From positions 153,827 through 217,826 of the forward strand of contig JAHBVL010000003.1 in the NCBI GenBank assembly GCA_019637585.1: 64,000 nt of DNA, read 5' to 3'. Of this stretch, positions 34,625 to 43,342 are shown piece after piece. This DNA comes from Thermomicrobiales bacterium (GTDB lineage: Bacteria; Chloroflexota; Chloroflexia; Thermomicrobiales; UBA6265). Below the pieces are notes generated by a model. The model was not told where the DNA came from. It searched no databases and worked only from the letters and a program-made list of their open reading frames with translations. Within the stretch, counting starts at the first letter, position 1, and each line of letters begins with the position of its first letter. The position numbers and the translations under genes are program-made.

Positions 34625-35757
34625 CAATCCCTACCCTGCCCAGCGAGGAACGATTCGATCTGGGCTCTGGTTGGAAGTGAGCTCATGGCGCCAGTCTGCG
34701 TGGTTGCCAGCGCACCGGCCGCCGCGGCGAACCGCAAATCCTCGCGGTCGAATCCGCGCCAGTTCCGTTCGATCGACCGATGAACCACCGCCGCCATGAA
34801 CGCATCCCCCGCTCCTGTCGGGTCGACGGCGGATACCGGGAACGCGGGGACGAAAGCGGTCTCAGACGCACTAGCTCCCCCCACCCACGCTCCTCGTGCC
34901 CCATCGGTCAGAACGACAAGCGGACCATTCCCTGTGCGCAGCGCGTCACGGTCACTCTGGAGCGAATCGAATTCGTCATCCTGAGCCACCATGCCGGGAT
35001 CGGCATCAGCGCGGCATGAAAAAGCACTGTCATCCTGAGCGAAGCGAAGGATCTCCTGCCGCAGCAGCTCTCGCGTGGACGGCGATCGCGGACTACCCCG
35101 AACGAGAGATTCCTCACTTCGTTCAGAATGACGATTGTCCTGAAGACCCAGTCCCGCGACATCATCCAGACTGACCTTGATCACACTGGCCGCATCGAGA
35201 ATCGGCTGACAGGCATCAATGATTGACTGACGGTCGGGCCAGAGCGTTGGCCGCACATTCACGTCGAAACAGACCGGCACACCGTGCGCTTTGGCGATCT
35301 CCACCGCCCGGTAGATCGCCGATCGCGATGGCTCGGCAGCAAGTGAAACCGATCCGACCACGATCGCCGCCGCCCTGTCGATGCCGGCGTTGTCGACATC
35401 CTCCGGCCCGAGCATGACGTCTGCCATCCGCAGGAAGCGAAAGTGCCCATCGCCGCGTTCGTCTTTCCAGGCGAAGGCCAGCGATGTGTGCTGGTCGGGA
35501 TCGGACCGGAGTGGCGATGTGTCGACCGACGCTCGTGCCAGTGTCCGCCGCAGCCGGACGCCGAACGAATCATCGCCAACCACACCACAGAATGCCGAGC
35601 GAACCCCGAGTCTGGCCAGCCCCACGGCCGCATTTGCCGGCGCGCCCCCGGAGCGGATAGCGAAGCTCTCTGCTACTTCGAGAGAGTCGCCGTTGGAGGA
35701 GATGAGATCGATGAGGATTTCGCCGATGCAGATGACCGAACCCGGTGCGGCCGGCAT
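34624..35757 (-). CDS. PfkB-family sugar kinase carrying an in-frame repeat insertion
   Basis: A 377-residue ribokinase-fold kinase. VICIGEILIDLISSNGDSLE, RSGGAPANAAVGLARLGVRS and the C-terminal VDPTGAGDAFMAAVVHR (catalytic Asp in GAGD) are intact, typical of fructokinase or KDG kinase. Between DDVAGLGLQD and GNGPLVVLTDGARGAWV lie about 60 extra residues. They include RHSERSEESLV and EILRFAQDD, peptides that a GTCATCCTGAGC repeat gives when translated. The DNA there is a repeat copy (34975-35132). The frame is kept open, so the protein may still fold with a surface loop. The length excess over ~315 residues agrees. It follows relA by two bases. Confidence 0.87.
   Translation of the reverse strand: MPAAPGSVICIGEILIDLISSNGDSLEVAESFAIRSGGAPANAAVGLARLGVRSAFCGVVGDDSFGVRLRRTLARASVDTSPLRSDPDQHTSLAFAWKDERGDGHFRFLRMADVMLGPEDVDNAGIDRAAAIVVGSVSLAAEPSRSAIYRAVEIAKAHGVPVCFDVNVRPTLWPDRQSIIDACQPILDAASVIKVSLDDVAGLGLQDNRHSERSEESLVRGSPRSPSTRELLRQEILRFAQDDSAFSCRADADPGMVAQDDEFDSLQSDRDALRTGNGPLVVLTDGARGAWVGGASASETAFVPAFPVSAVDPTGAGDAFMAAVVHRSIERNWRGFDREDLRFAAAAGALATTQTGAMSSLPTRAQIESFLAGQGRD
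34975..35132. repeat. GTCATCCTGAGC repeat inside the kinase gene, copy 2
   Basis: A full copy runs from GTCATCCTGAGCGAAGCGAA (35029) to TTCGTTCAGAATGAC (35132). A second GTCATCCTGAGC at 34975-34986 suggests a nested or partial copy. The interior shares GATCTCCTGCCGCAGCAG with copies 1 and 3. It is read in frame by the PfkB gene on the minus strand. Confidence 0.85.
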
Positions 35758-35759
35758 TG

Positions 35760-38042
35760 CTAGTTAACTCCGAACGCCCGGGCTCCCGTCGTATCCCGGC
35801 GCACCTCGAAGACTCCCTGGATGCCATCCAGTTTGTGCAACACGCGGCTGAGTTGACCGACATCGGTCACCTCGACCGTGATGTCGATGGAGACCTCGCG
35901 GTCCTCGTGGGTACGGGTGTGGGTATAGAGGATGTTGACCCGTTCGTCGGCCAGCAGACTGGAGATGTCCTTGAGCAGCCCCACTCTATCGAACGCCCGC
36001 AGCACCACCGGCACCGGGAAGGTGTCGTCTTTGTCCCGGTCGTCCCAGGAAACCGGGATCAGGCGTTCCTGGTCGGTCAGATTGACGATGTTCGGGCAAT
36101 CGGCGCGATGCACGGTGATGCCGCGTCCCCGGGTCACGTAGCCAATGATCGGATCCCCGTTCACCGGCCGGCAGCATGCCGCCAGGTTCATCAGCAGATC
36201 GCCGGCCCCTCCAGCCACCAGACGCTGGGGAGCTTTCGGTTTGGCGATGTGCGGATTGGCCGTCAGGACATCCTTGGCCCCGTTTTCTCCCAGCTTTGCT
36301 GCGATCGATTGGGCAGAGACCCCTCCATAGCCGATTGCGGCAAGGAAATCGTCCAGCTTGGCGAAGCGAGGGAAGTGGCTGAGGATGTCTTCCGGTTTCA
36401 TCTCCAGACCGAGGCGGCGCAGCTCCTTGTCCAGGATGTCTTTGCCCTGCGCGACATTCTCGTCACGCTGCTGACGGCGGAACCATTGCCGGATCTTGTC
36501 CCGGGCGCTGGCCATCGTCACATAGCCGTTTTCTTCCTGGAGCCAGTCGCGGCTCGGCCCCATCTTGGAACGGCTGGTGACCACTTCCACCACGTCGCCA
36601 TTCTGCAGTTTGTGGTCGAGGCGGATCATCCGGTCGTTGATCTTCGCCCCCACGCAGTGGTGACCGACTTCCGTGTGAATGCGATAGGCGAAATCGAGGG
36701 GCGTCGCTCCCGCTGGCAGCTCGATGATGTCGCCACGCGGCGTGAAGACATAGATCTGGTCTTTGAAGACGTCCGACTTGAGCGATTCGACGAACTCCTC
36801 GGCGTCGTTCATCTCTTCGCGCCACTCCATCAGCTGACGGAGCCAGGCGATCTTGGCTTCGGCTCTGGCGTCGGCTTTGCGGCCCTCCTTGTAGCGCCAG
36901 TGCGCGGCAACCCCATACTCGGCGCTTTCGTGCATCTCCTCGGTGCGAATCTGGATTTCGAGCGCGTGCCCTTCCGGACCGATCACCGCGGTGTGCAAAC
37001 TGCGGTACATGCTCTCCTTCGGCGTGGCGACGTAGTCGTCGAACTCGCCGGGAATCGGATGCCACATATCGTGGATCACGCCGAGGGCGCCGTAGCAATC
37101 CCGCTTTTCCTCCACGATCACTCGGATGCCGATGACGTCGTAGATCTCGTCGAGCGTGCGGCGCTTCAGATTCATCTTTCGATAGATCGAATAGATGTGC
37201 TTAGTCCGTCCGGTGAGGCGCGCTTCGATACCCTGCTCTCGCAGCGCCTCCTCCAGAATGACCTTAACCCGCTCCACATAGTCCTCGACCGCTTTGCCCC
37301 GGGTCTGGAGCTGATCGCGAATCTTTCGGTACTCATGTGGTTTGAGGTACTTGAACGAGAGGTCTTCCAGCTCGGTCTTCAGGGGCCAGATGCCAAGCCG
37401 GTTGGCCAGCGGCGCGTAGATCTCCAGCGTCTGCTGGGCGATCTTCTGTTGTTTTTCGAATGGCATGTACTGGAGCGTGCGCATGTTGTGCAGGCGATCG
37501 GCCAGCTTGATCAGCACCACGCCGATATCGTCGGCCATCGCCAGAAACATCTTGCGCAGGCTTTCGGCCTGCGCATCGTTCTCTCTGGCGGATTGGTCCG
37601 ATTCACCAGACCAGGGAAGACGGCTGAGTTTGGTGACGCCGTCGACAAGCGTAGCCACGCGCTTGCCAAAGGTCTCCTCGATCTCTTCGAGGGTGACCCC
37701 ACTGTCCTCCACGACATCGTGCAGCAGCGCTCCGGCCACCGTTTCGGCGTCCAGGTTGATTCTGATCAGAATCGCGGCCACTTCGATCGGATGCAGGATA
37801 TAGGGCTCGCCGGAGCGACGGATATCGCTGGCATGCGCCTTGAAGGCGAACTGCATCGCCCGATCGATCAGATCGACATTTGCATCGGAAAAGCCATGGT
37901 CGCGCGCCAGCGCCAGCAGTTCCTGGCACAACGACTCGACGGCCGCGTCACACCCTTCTTGCCCAGCCGCAACCAGTGGCCCGTCTTCGGGCTCTGGCGT
38001 CAGCAGGGCATTCTCCGCCCGTGAGGACTTGAGTCGTGGCAT
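35760..38042 (-). CDS. relA: Bifunctional (p)ppGpp synthetase/hydrolase RelA/SpoT
   Basis: A 760-residue long RSH protein. The HD hydrolase domain has YILHPIEVAAILIRINLDAE, ALLHDVVEDSGVTLEEIEE and LIKLADRLHNMRTLQ, all intact, so hydrolysis is expected. The synthetase domain has GRTKHIYSIYRKM, YDVIGIRVIVEEKRDCYGAL and RSLHTAVIGPEGHALEIQIR. The TGS domain (VFTPRGDIIELPAGATPLDF), a zinc-finger-like region with AACCRPVNGD, and a C-terminal ACT domain complete the family layout. It heads the seven-gene minus-strand operon. The start overlaps no other gene; moeA diverges 187 bases away. Confidence 0.96.
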   Translation of the reverse strand: MPRLKSSRAENALLTPEPEDGPLVAAGQEGCDAAVESLCQELLALARDHGFSDANVDLIDRAMQFAFKAHASDIRRSGEPYILHPIEVAAILIRINLDAETVAGALLHDVVEDSGVTLEEIEETFGKRVATLVDGVTKLSRLPWSGESDQSARENDAQAESLRKMFLAMADDIGVVLIKLADRLHNMRTLQYMPFEKQQKIAQQTLEIYAPLANRLGIWPLKTELEDLSFKYLKPHEYRKIRDQLQTRGKAVEDYVERVKVILEEALREQGIEARLTGRTKHIYSIYRKMNLKRRTLDEIYDVIGIRVIVEEKRDCYGALGVIHDMWHPIPGEFDDYVATPKESMYRSLHTAVIGPEGHALEIQIRTEEMHESAEYGVAAHWRYKEGRKADARAEAKIAWLRQLMEWREEMNDAEEFVESLKSDVFKDQIYVFTPRGDIIELPAGATPLDFAYRIHTEVGHHCVGAKINDRMIRLDHKLQNGDVVEVVTSRSKMGPSRDWLQEENGYVTMASARDKIRQWFRRQQRDENVAQGKDILDKELRRLGLEMKPEDILSHFPRFAKLDDFLAAIGYGGVSAQSIAAKLGENGAKDVLTANPHIAKPKAPQRLVAGGAGDLLMNLAACCRPVNGDPIIGYVTRGRGITVHRADCPNIVNLTDQERLIPVSWDDRDKDDTFPVPVVLRAFDRVGLLKDISSLLADERVNILYTHTRTHEDREVSIDITVEVTDVGQLSRVLHKLDGIQGVFEVRRDTTGARAFGVN

Positions 38043-38171
38043 CAGGTGAACCGTCTATGTCGTGCTTGGTCAACAGGTCAACGTCGGGGTGACACGGCAA
38101 ATCGTGCATTATGTCAGTATGATCGACGACCCCTCCGGCGTCAATCGCTGGCGCCCCTGACCAGGATTTGG

Positions 38172-38187
38172 CGCATGGTACCATGCG
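38172..38187. promoter_or_regulatory. 16-bp perfect palindrome between relA and moeA
   Basis: CGCATGGTACCATGCG sits in the 187-bp divergent gap, 42 bases before moeA. Perfect dyad symmetry and position between two divergent starts suggest an operator for a dimeric regulator. No known regulator box is matched. No clear -10/-35 pair could be placed next to it. Confidence 0.35.
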
Positions 38188-38229
38188 ATTTGGCCGTTTC
38201 GCCCACATCGCGGCGAGTTTTCACACCCA

Positions 38230-39477
38230 ATGAGCACTGAACTGGCATCTCCCATGACCGATCTTGACCGAATGCGCCACCCAGCCGAGGCGCTCGAGCT
38301 GGTTGTCGCCCACAGCGCTCCCCTTCCCGTCGAGCAGATCCCGCTCCGCGCCTGCGCCGGCAGAGTCCTGGCAGCCGATGTCACCGCCCCGGAAAATCAC
38401 CCTCCATTTCCGGCATCGACGATGGACGGATTTGCCGTCAATTCAGAGGATGTCTCCCCCTGGAGAGAGATCGTCGGGGTGCAAAACGCCGGTCCCGTCC
38501 TCGATCTGGAAGTGACGCCCGGTATGGCGGTGCGCATCATGACCGGCGCTCCCCTTCCTCCCGGCGCCGACGCTGTGGTGCGCATCGAGAACACGGAACT
38601 GGCCGACGATCACGTGATCATCAACCAGGACGTCATCAACTCAGGCGACAACATCCGGCCAATCGGCAGCGACATCGCCGCCGGAGCAACCGTTCTGGAA
38701 ACGGGCGTCTTTCTCGGCCCCTCCGAAATCGGTTTGCTGGCCAGTCTCGGCATCGATCCGGTATCGGTCTATCGAAAACCGCGCGTCGCCGTCATTTCAA
38801 CCGGGGATGAGCTGGTCGAACCAGATCAGCCCCTCGCGCCGGGTATGATCCGTGACTCGAACCGGTTCAGTCTCCTCGCGGCGCTGGGCCAATTGCCGGT
38901 CGACGTCGTCTGGGCAGGCAAAGGTCCCGACGATCGCGTCCACCTCGAAACGCTGCTGCGCGAGCGAATCGCCGATTGCGATGTCGTGCTGACCACCGGC
39001 GGTGTGTCGATGGGCGATCTCGACCTGATCAAAGCCATTCTCGGCGACCTGGCGGACGTCCATTTTCGGCGGGTCTTCATGAAACCGGGCAAACCGCTCA
39101 ATTTCGCCACCTCGGGCCAGACCCTGCTCTTCGGGTTGCCTGGCAACCCGGTTTCGGCGCTGGTGGGATTCGAGCTCTTCGTCCGGCCGGCGCTGCGCAT
39201 CCTGGGAGGGCACCAGGAAGCGGTGCGTCCGCGCCTGCTCGTTCACCTTGCCCACGATATCGAGCCCACCGACCGCATCGACCATCAGCGCGCCTGGATC
39301 GCCCAGAACGACGCGGGCCAGCTGGTCGCATCGACAACCGGCGCACAGGGATCGTCCCGCCTGGCATCCTTCACCGGCTCGAACGGACTCGTGATCGTGC
39401 CTCCCCGCGACCGGCGATATGTCGCCGGTGAGGCAGTCGAGGGGATCTTGCTCGGTGATCTGGCCCGAATTCCCTAA
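38230..39477 (+). CDS. moeA: Molybdopterin molybdenumtransferase MoeA
   Basis: A 415-residue enzyme that inserts molybdate into adenylylated molybdopterin. ALRACAGRVLAADVTA-type start (IPLRACAGRVLAADVTAPEN), FPASTMDGFAVNSEDV, and GMAVRIMTGAPLPPGADAVV are diagnostic. VAVISTGDELVEPDQPLAPG and TTGGVSMGDLDLIKAILGDL are in the MogA-like domain, and FGLPGNPVSALVGFELFVRP follows. Length is normal. No good ribosome site precedes ATG 38230; ATG 38254 is the alternative. It works with the moaD-moaE fusion at 40770, and the molybdoenzyme at 47226 is a possible client. Confidence 0.94.
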   Translation: MSTELASPMTDLDRMRHPAEALELVVAHSAPLPVEQIPLRACAGRVLAADVTAPENHPPFPASTMDGFAVNSEDVSPWREIVGVQNAGPVLDLEVTPGMAVRIMTGAPLPPGADAVVRIENTELADDHVIINQDVINSGDNIRPIGSDIAAGATVLETGVFLGPSEIGLLASLGIDPVSVYRKPRVAVISTGDELVEPDQPLAPGMIRDSNRFSLLAALGQLPVDVVWAGKGPDDRVHLETLLRERIADCDVVLTTGGVSMGDLDLIKAILGDLADVHFRRVFMKPGKPLNFATSGQTLLFGLPGNPVSALVGFELFVRPALRILGGHQEAVRPRLLVHLAHDIEPTDRIDHQRAWIAQNDAGQLVASTTGAQGSSRLASFTGSNGLVIVPPRDRRYVAGEAVEGILLGDLARIP

Positions 39478-39499
39478 CCCGGATGACTCCTTGTAATCC

Positions 39500-39645
39500 G
39501 TAGCTGCAGACCCCCGTGTCTGCTTTCTTATCGGAAACGCTCTCATCCGCGGCCACCGAGGACATTGCCCCTGGCTGATGCACGCGCATGCACCCAATTG
39601 ATGCCGCCCTCGCGAGATTCGGCAGACACGGGGGTCTGCGACTAC
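39500..39645. repeat. 146-bp inverted-repeat (MITE-like) element
   Basis: The 24-bp ends (39500-39523 and 39622-39645) are inverted copies with two mismatches; the core is GCAGACCCCCGTGTCTGC and its complement. The 98-bp middle contains a GCACGCGCATGC tract and no ORF. It lies between the convergent moeA and acetyltransferase genes. I see no flanking target duplication that I can be sure of. Confidence 0.65.
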
Positions 39646-39702
39646 GAGTCGGAAGGCACGCTCCCGGGCCGGACTGACGATTACGCCTGGCGAATGTTCG
39701 GG

Positions 39703-40659
39703 CTAGACGGCGTCGGCGTCGATCGTCTTCACGTAGAGCGCCGTGACCATCACCGGCGCCATGCCGACCCGTTCGTAGAGGCGTCCGGGGTCGCTCAGAT
39801 TGGTTTGATCGAAGCCCAGGCCGATTCTCGTCACGCCGGCCTTCCAGTATCGAGCGAACTGGTCGAGCATCAACGCTCTGCCGATGCCGGCCCGCCGGTG
39901 CTTCTCCCGCACCCCGACCCAGCGAATCCACCCCTCACCGAAGTCATTCAGTCCGATCGCGATGCCAACCCGCTCACCTCCGTGGAACACCTGAGACCAG
40001 TGATTTGGGTCGTATCCCGATCCCAGAGCGGCTTCCTTCCAGTTTTCGAAGGTGCGGGGCGCGATCGACCATTGATCGCGAAATGCCTCTTCGACCACCG
40101 AATAGAACCCTTCCAGATCGGGCTCGCCAGAGAACGTCTCCAGCCGGAATCTTTCGGGGAGCACAGGAGTCTCTGGTTCACCCTCCAGATCGATGCGCAT
40201 CCGCACGAAATTCTTCTGCAGCTCGAATCCGGTGGACAGGAGAAGGTTTGCTGCCGCCAGATTGGCGCCATTTGTCGCATGCACCAGACGGTGTCCCTGC
40301 TCGCCGGGTGGATTCTCCTGAATGCGCCGCTCCGACCATTCCACGAGCGCCCGGCCCAGCCCCTGGCCGGTATGGTCTGGGTGCACATATCCACTGCCCA
40401 GGTGCGCCCCACCCGTGTAGCCGCCGACCTGGATGGCGCCGGTGATCTGACCGTCTTGGCCGAGAATCAGCACTACATCGCGACCGATTTCCAGCTCCTG
40501 CCATTCAGAGCGGACTTCCTCTTCGCTGTAGTCCGAAACACCGGAATCGGCGATTTCGCAGATGTTGTAGAGCGCCGTTGTTGCCGGCAGGTCCTCGATC
40601 GTGGCGAACCGGGAGCGATATCCGGTTGGAAGACCGGGTATGGGAGCGTCTTGTGACAT
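39703..40659 (-). CDS. Tandem-GNAT acetyltransferase (MshD-like layout)
   Basis: A 318-residue protein of two fused GNAT domains. The first has VGGYTGGAHLGSGYVHPDHT and GQGLGRALVEWSERRIQ, with the acetyl-CoA loop intact. The second has EGWIRWVGVREKHRRAGIGR and ALMLDQFARYWKAGVTRIGL, also intact, ending YERVGMAPVMVTALYVKTI. Two-domain GNATs include mycothiol synthase MshD, but the substrate cannot be told. ATG 40659 is chosen because upstream residues are Arg-rich and unlike the family. It faces the moaD-moaE gene, with about 110 bases between starts. Confidence 0.82.
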   Translation of the reverse strand: MSQDAPIPGLPTGYRSRFATIEDLPATTALYNICEIADSGVSDYSEEEVRSEWQELEIGRDVVLILGQDGQITGAIQVGGYTGGAHLGSGYVHPDHTGQGLGRALVEWSERRIQENPPGEQGHRLVHATNGANLAAANLLLSTGFELQKNFVRMRIDLEGEPETPVLPERFRLETFSGEPDLEGFYSVVEEAFRDQWSIAPRTFENWKEAALGSGYDPNHWSQVFHGGERVGIAIGLNDFGEGWIRWVGVREKHRRAGIGRALMLDQFARYWKAGVTRIGLGFDQTNLSDPGRLYERVGMAPVMVTALYVKTIDADAV

Positions 40660-40769
40660 CGATCGCCTATCCTCATCTGCACGAAATGCGGGCAGTTTCG
40701 CGACCACCCGCGATCTGTCGATCCACCGGAAGCGTCGCCTTCGGGACGGAAGTGCAGGGAACAATAACG

Positions 40770-41468
40770 ATGCTGATACGAATTCGCTACTTCGCGTCGG
40801 TGCGCGAGCTGATGGGGACCGGCGCCACCTCGATCGAGCTGCCTGATGGCTCCACTGTCGCCGACGCCTTCGCTGTCCTGGCCAATGGCAATGACCGGGC
40901 CAGAACGGCGTTCGCTCACTGCCTGCCGATGGTCAATCAGGACTACGTCTCGACCGATCACCTGCTCGCCGATGGCGACGAGCTGGCGCTCATCCCACCA
41001 GTGAGCGGAGGATCTCCTCCCCTCTACCGGATCACGGAGGACCCGATCGACACGGCCGAAGTCGAGCGATTCGTCGCCGAACCAGGCGCCGGAGCCGTCG
41101 TCACATTCGTGGGAACGGTGCGAAATGTGGCACGCGGGCGCTCCGTGATTCGGCTCGACTACGAGGCATACGCACCCGCGGCCGAGAAGATGCTCGAACG
41201 CATCGGCGACGAGATGTTCGAATTCTGGGAAGTCAGTCAGATCGCCATCGTCCACCGCACCGGATCCCTGGCGGTCGGCGAAGCCAGCGTGGCGATCGCG
41301 GTCAGCTCGCCCCACCGGGCAGCGGCGTTCGACGCCTGCCGCCACGCGATCGAGCGAATCAAGGAGATCGTGCCGATCTGGAAAAAGGAATGGTACGAGG
41401 GAGGATCGGTCTGGATTGGCAGCGAAGCCGACTACCAGCATGAGGCGGCCGCAGAATCCACGGCGTAG
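40770..41468 (+). CDS. MoaD-MoaE fusion, molybdopterin synthase
   Basis: A 232-residue fusion of both subunits of molybdopterin synthase. Residues 1-81 are MoaD (MLIRIRYFASVRELMGTGAT to ALIPPVSGG). The Gly-Gly at 80-81, normally the free thiocarboxylated C terminus, is internal and followed by SPPLYRITEDPI. Residues ~85-232 are MoaE (VVTFVGTVRNVARGRSVIRL and EIVPIWKKEWYEGGSVW). MoaX of Mycobacterium is a known fusion that is cut after Gly-Gly to work, so cleavage is likely here too. AGGGA precedes ATG 40770. Confidence 0.9.
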   Translation: MLIRIRYFASVRELMGTGATSIELPDGSTVADAFAVLANGNDRARTAFAHCLPMVNQDYVSTDHLLADGDELALIPPVSGGSPPLYRITEDPIDTAEVERFVAEPGAGAVVTFVGTVRNVARGRSVIRLDYEAYAPAAEKMLERIGDEMFEFWEVSQIAIVHRTGSLAVGEASVAIAVSSPHRAAAFDACRHAIERIKEIVPIWKKEWYEGGSVWIGSEADYQHEAAAESTA

Positions 41469-41497
41469 ACCCGTCCGGCGGTCATTTCTCAACTTCT

Positions 41498-41526
41498 TTG
41501 ATAAAGAACTCAGGTTTCGGTACTCT
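41498..41526 (+). promoter_or_regulatory. Promoter of cysK
   Basis: TTGATA (41498-41503), a 17-base spacer and TACTCT (41521-41526), 39 bases before ATG 41565. The stretch 41488-41511 is AT-rich relative to its flanks. Confidence 0.6.
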
Positions 41527-41564
41527 ATCGTCAGCGAAATTCGATTCATCATGGAGCAAGAGCA

Positions 41565-42554
41565 ATGGCACAACTGACACGCCGAAACCGACCCCTGATC
41601 GCCGCCGATGCAACGGAACTGATTGGCAACACACCGCTGGTCAGCCTGGCCCGGTTCGCCCCCAATACTCCGGGCAAGCTCGTGGCCAAACTGGAGGCCT
41701 TTACACCCGGTTTCTCGGTGAAGGACCGGATCGGCGTGGCCATGATCGACGATGCTGAAAAGCGCGGTCTGATCACGCCGGGCAAGACGGTGATCGTCGA
41801 ACCCACCAGCGGCAATACCGGTATCGCGTTGGCCTGGGTCGCTGCCGTGCGCGGCTACCGGCTCATCCTGGTCATGCCCGATTCCATGAGTCTGGAGCGG
41901 CGCGTTCTGCTCCTTGGCTATGGCGCCGAACTGGTGCTGACCCCGGCTGCCGGGGGAATGGCGGGTGCTGTCGAGGGAGCGAAAAAGATCCTGGCGGAAA
42001 CCGAAAATGCCTGGATGCCCCTCCAGTTCGCCAATCCGGCCAATCCGGAGATTCATCGCGCCACCACTGCCGTCGAGATCTGGGAGGACACCGCTGGCGA
42101 AGTCGACATCGTGGTTGGCGGCATCGGCACCGGCGGCACCATCACCGGCAGCGCCCAGGTGCTCAAACCATTGAAAGCCGGACTCCAGATCATTGCCGTC
42201 GAACCGACCGAATCACCCGTTCTTCAGGGAGGCACACCGGCTTCCCACAAGATTCAGGGTCTCGGCGCCAACTTCGTCCCCGATGTGATGGAAGTCGATC
42301 TCGTCGACGAAATCGCCCATGTCAACAGCGAACAGGCGATCGAAGCGGCTCGTGAGCTGATGCTGAAGGAAGGCATTCTGGCCGGTATCTCCGGCGGAGC
42401 GGCGGCGCAGGCCGGTCGCGAGATCGCCCAGCGTCCCGAAAACGAGGGCAAACTGATCGTCACCGTACTGCCGGACACCGGCGAGCGCTATCTGTCGACG
42501 ATTCTCTTCACCGAACTGCGCGAAAAAGCAGCCGCAATGACGGCAGCTTCCTAG
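41565..42554 (+). CDS. cysK: Cysteine synthase (O-acetylserine sulfhydrylase)
   Basis: A 329-residue fold-type II PLP enzyme making cysteine from O-acetylserine and sulfide. [40 protein letters not shown] (PLP Lys about 53), [20 protein letters not shown] and [16 protein letters not shown] are the family motifs. There is no CBS pair, unlike the paralogue at 3615. The C terminus [17 protein letters not shown] is typical. So the organism has both direct sulfhydrylation and transsulfuration. The last four bases overlap the convergent MqnA-like gene. Confidence 0.94.
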   Translation: MAQLTRRNRPLIAADATELIGNTPLVSLARFAPNTPGKLVAKLEAFTPGFSVKDRIGVAMIDDAEKRGLITPGKTVIVEPTSGNTGIALAWVAAVRGYRLILVMPDSMSLERRVLLLGYGAELVLTPAAGGMAGAVEGAKKILAETENAWMPLQFANPANPEIHRATTAVEIWEDTAGEVDIVVGGIGTGGTITGSAQVLKPLKAGLQIIAVEPTESPVLQGGTPASHKIQGLGANFVPDVMEVDLVDEIAHVNSEQAIEAARELMLKEGILAGISGGAAAQAGREIAQRPENEGKLIVTVLPDTGERYLSTILFTELREKAAAMTAAS

Positions 42555-43342
42555 TCCGCGGAAGGCTCTTCACCGGCAAGCGAGGGCCGGGTCAGCGGCA
42601 GGTAACTACTGCCCCCGGCCCCTCGCACATAGAGCGCCACCAGCGCTTCCCGTGCTTCATCATCGAGGACGTGGCGCTGGGCGCTCAGGTACCCGACCAG
42701 CCGCTCCCGTTCCACCCCATACCGTTCATCGAACGAGAGGCGAAGCTCGCGCCGTCGTTCGTACGACGTGGCCAGCGCGCTTTTGAGCAGCCCGACGATC
42801 CCCTCCCGTTCCTCGTCCGGTGCGCCAGTGGGAGCCGCCAGCACATGGGTTACCACCGGCATCCCGGTCATCACGAACCAGGAGCGCCCCAGATCGAGTG
42901 AATGCCCGGCTTCGGGCTCCTGCAACGCGGCGGCCCCCTCCACGATCGTGATCTGGGCGTCGGCGGCCGGTCCCACGGTCCAATCGGTGGCGGTGATGCC
43001 GAAAAATGGCCAGATCAGCGATCTGGCCAGCAGCTCGGCGGTCGCCGATGTCTCATAGAGGACGACGGCTGACGATTCGATCTCATCGGGCCGCACCGGT
43101 GTCCGCATCGCGATCGCTGATGATGGCCCGTCGATCACCGCCACGTCCGGGACGATCTGATGCGTTCCGGCCAGCAGCGTGAACTCGGGCGAGGGCAAGA
43201 GCGCATAGACCTCGGCGCCAATCTCCACCGCCTCGACCGACGGCGCGAACGTGATCTCGATCTCATGGTCGATCCATTGACGCCGCAATGGCTCGACCAG
43301 ATTGGCCGTGGTGAGCGAGTCGTGCAGCAGGAGCCGGGTCAT
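42551..43342 (-). CDS. MqnA/periplasmic-binding-fold protein, possible menaquinone enzyme
   Basis: A 263-residue protein. Segments [40 protein letters not shown] and [20 protein letters not shown] follow the pattern of MqnA (chorismate dehydratase of the futalosine menaquinone route), where a family member has SxTSxxLLR and DLGExWxxxTGxPFVFA. The match is moderate. The usual GDAAL motif reads VEGAAAL, so the function may differ. Its ATG overlaps the pheA stop by four bases (ATGA), so it is coupled to prephenate dehydratase, another chorismate-branch enzyme. An alternative is a general two-lobed binding protein of unknown role. Confidence 0.6.
   Translation of the reverse strand: MTRLLLHDSLTTANLVEPLRRQWIDHEIEITFAPSVEAVEIGAEVYALLPSPEFTLLAGTHQIVPDVAVIDGPSSAIAMRTPVRPDEIESSAVVLYETSATAELLARSLIWPFFGITATDWTVGPAADAQITIVEGAAALQEPEAGHSLDLGRSWFVMTGMPVVTHVLAAPTGAPDEEREGIVGLLKSALATSYERRRELRLSFDERYGVERERLVGYLSAQRHVLDDEAREALVALYVRGAGGSSYLPLTRPSLAGEEPSAD

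Noticed and set aside
35745-38024. A 759-codon open frame on the plus strand opposite relA
   Set aside because: It is an antisense shadow of a fully recognised relA gene, caused by GC-rich codon use. Its translation has no domain and begins inside the kinase/relA junction.
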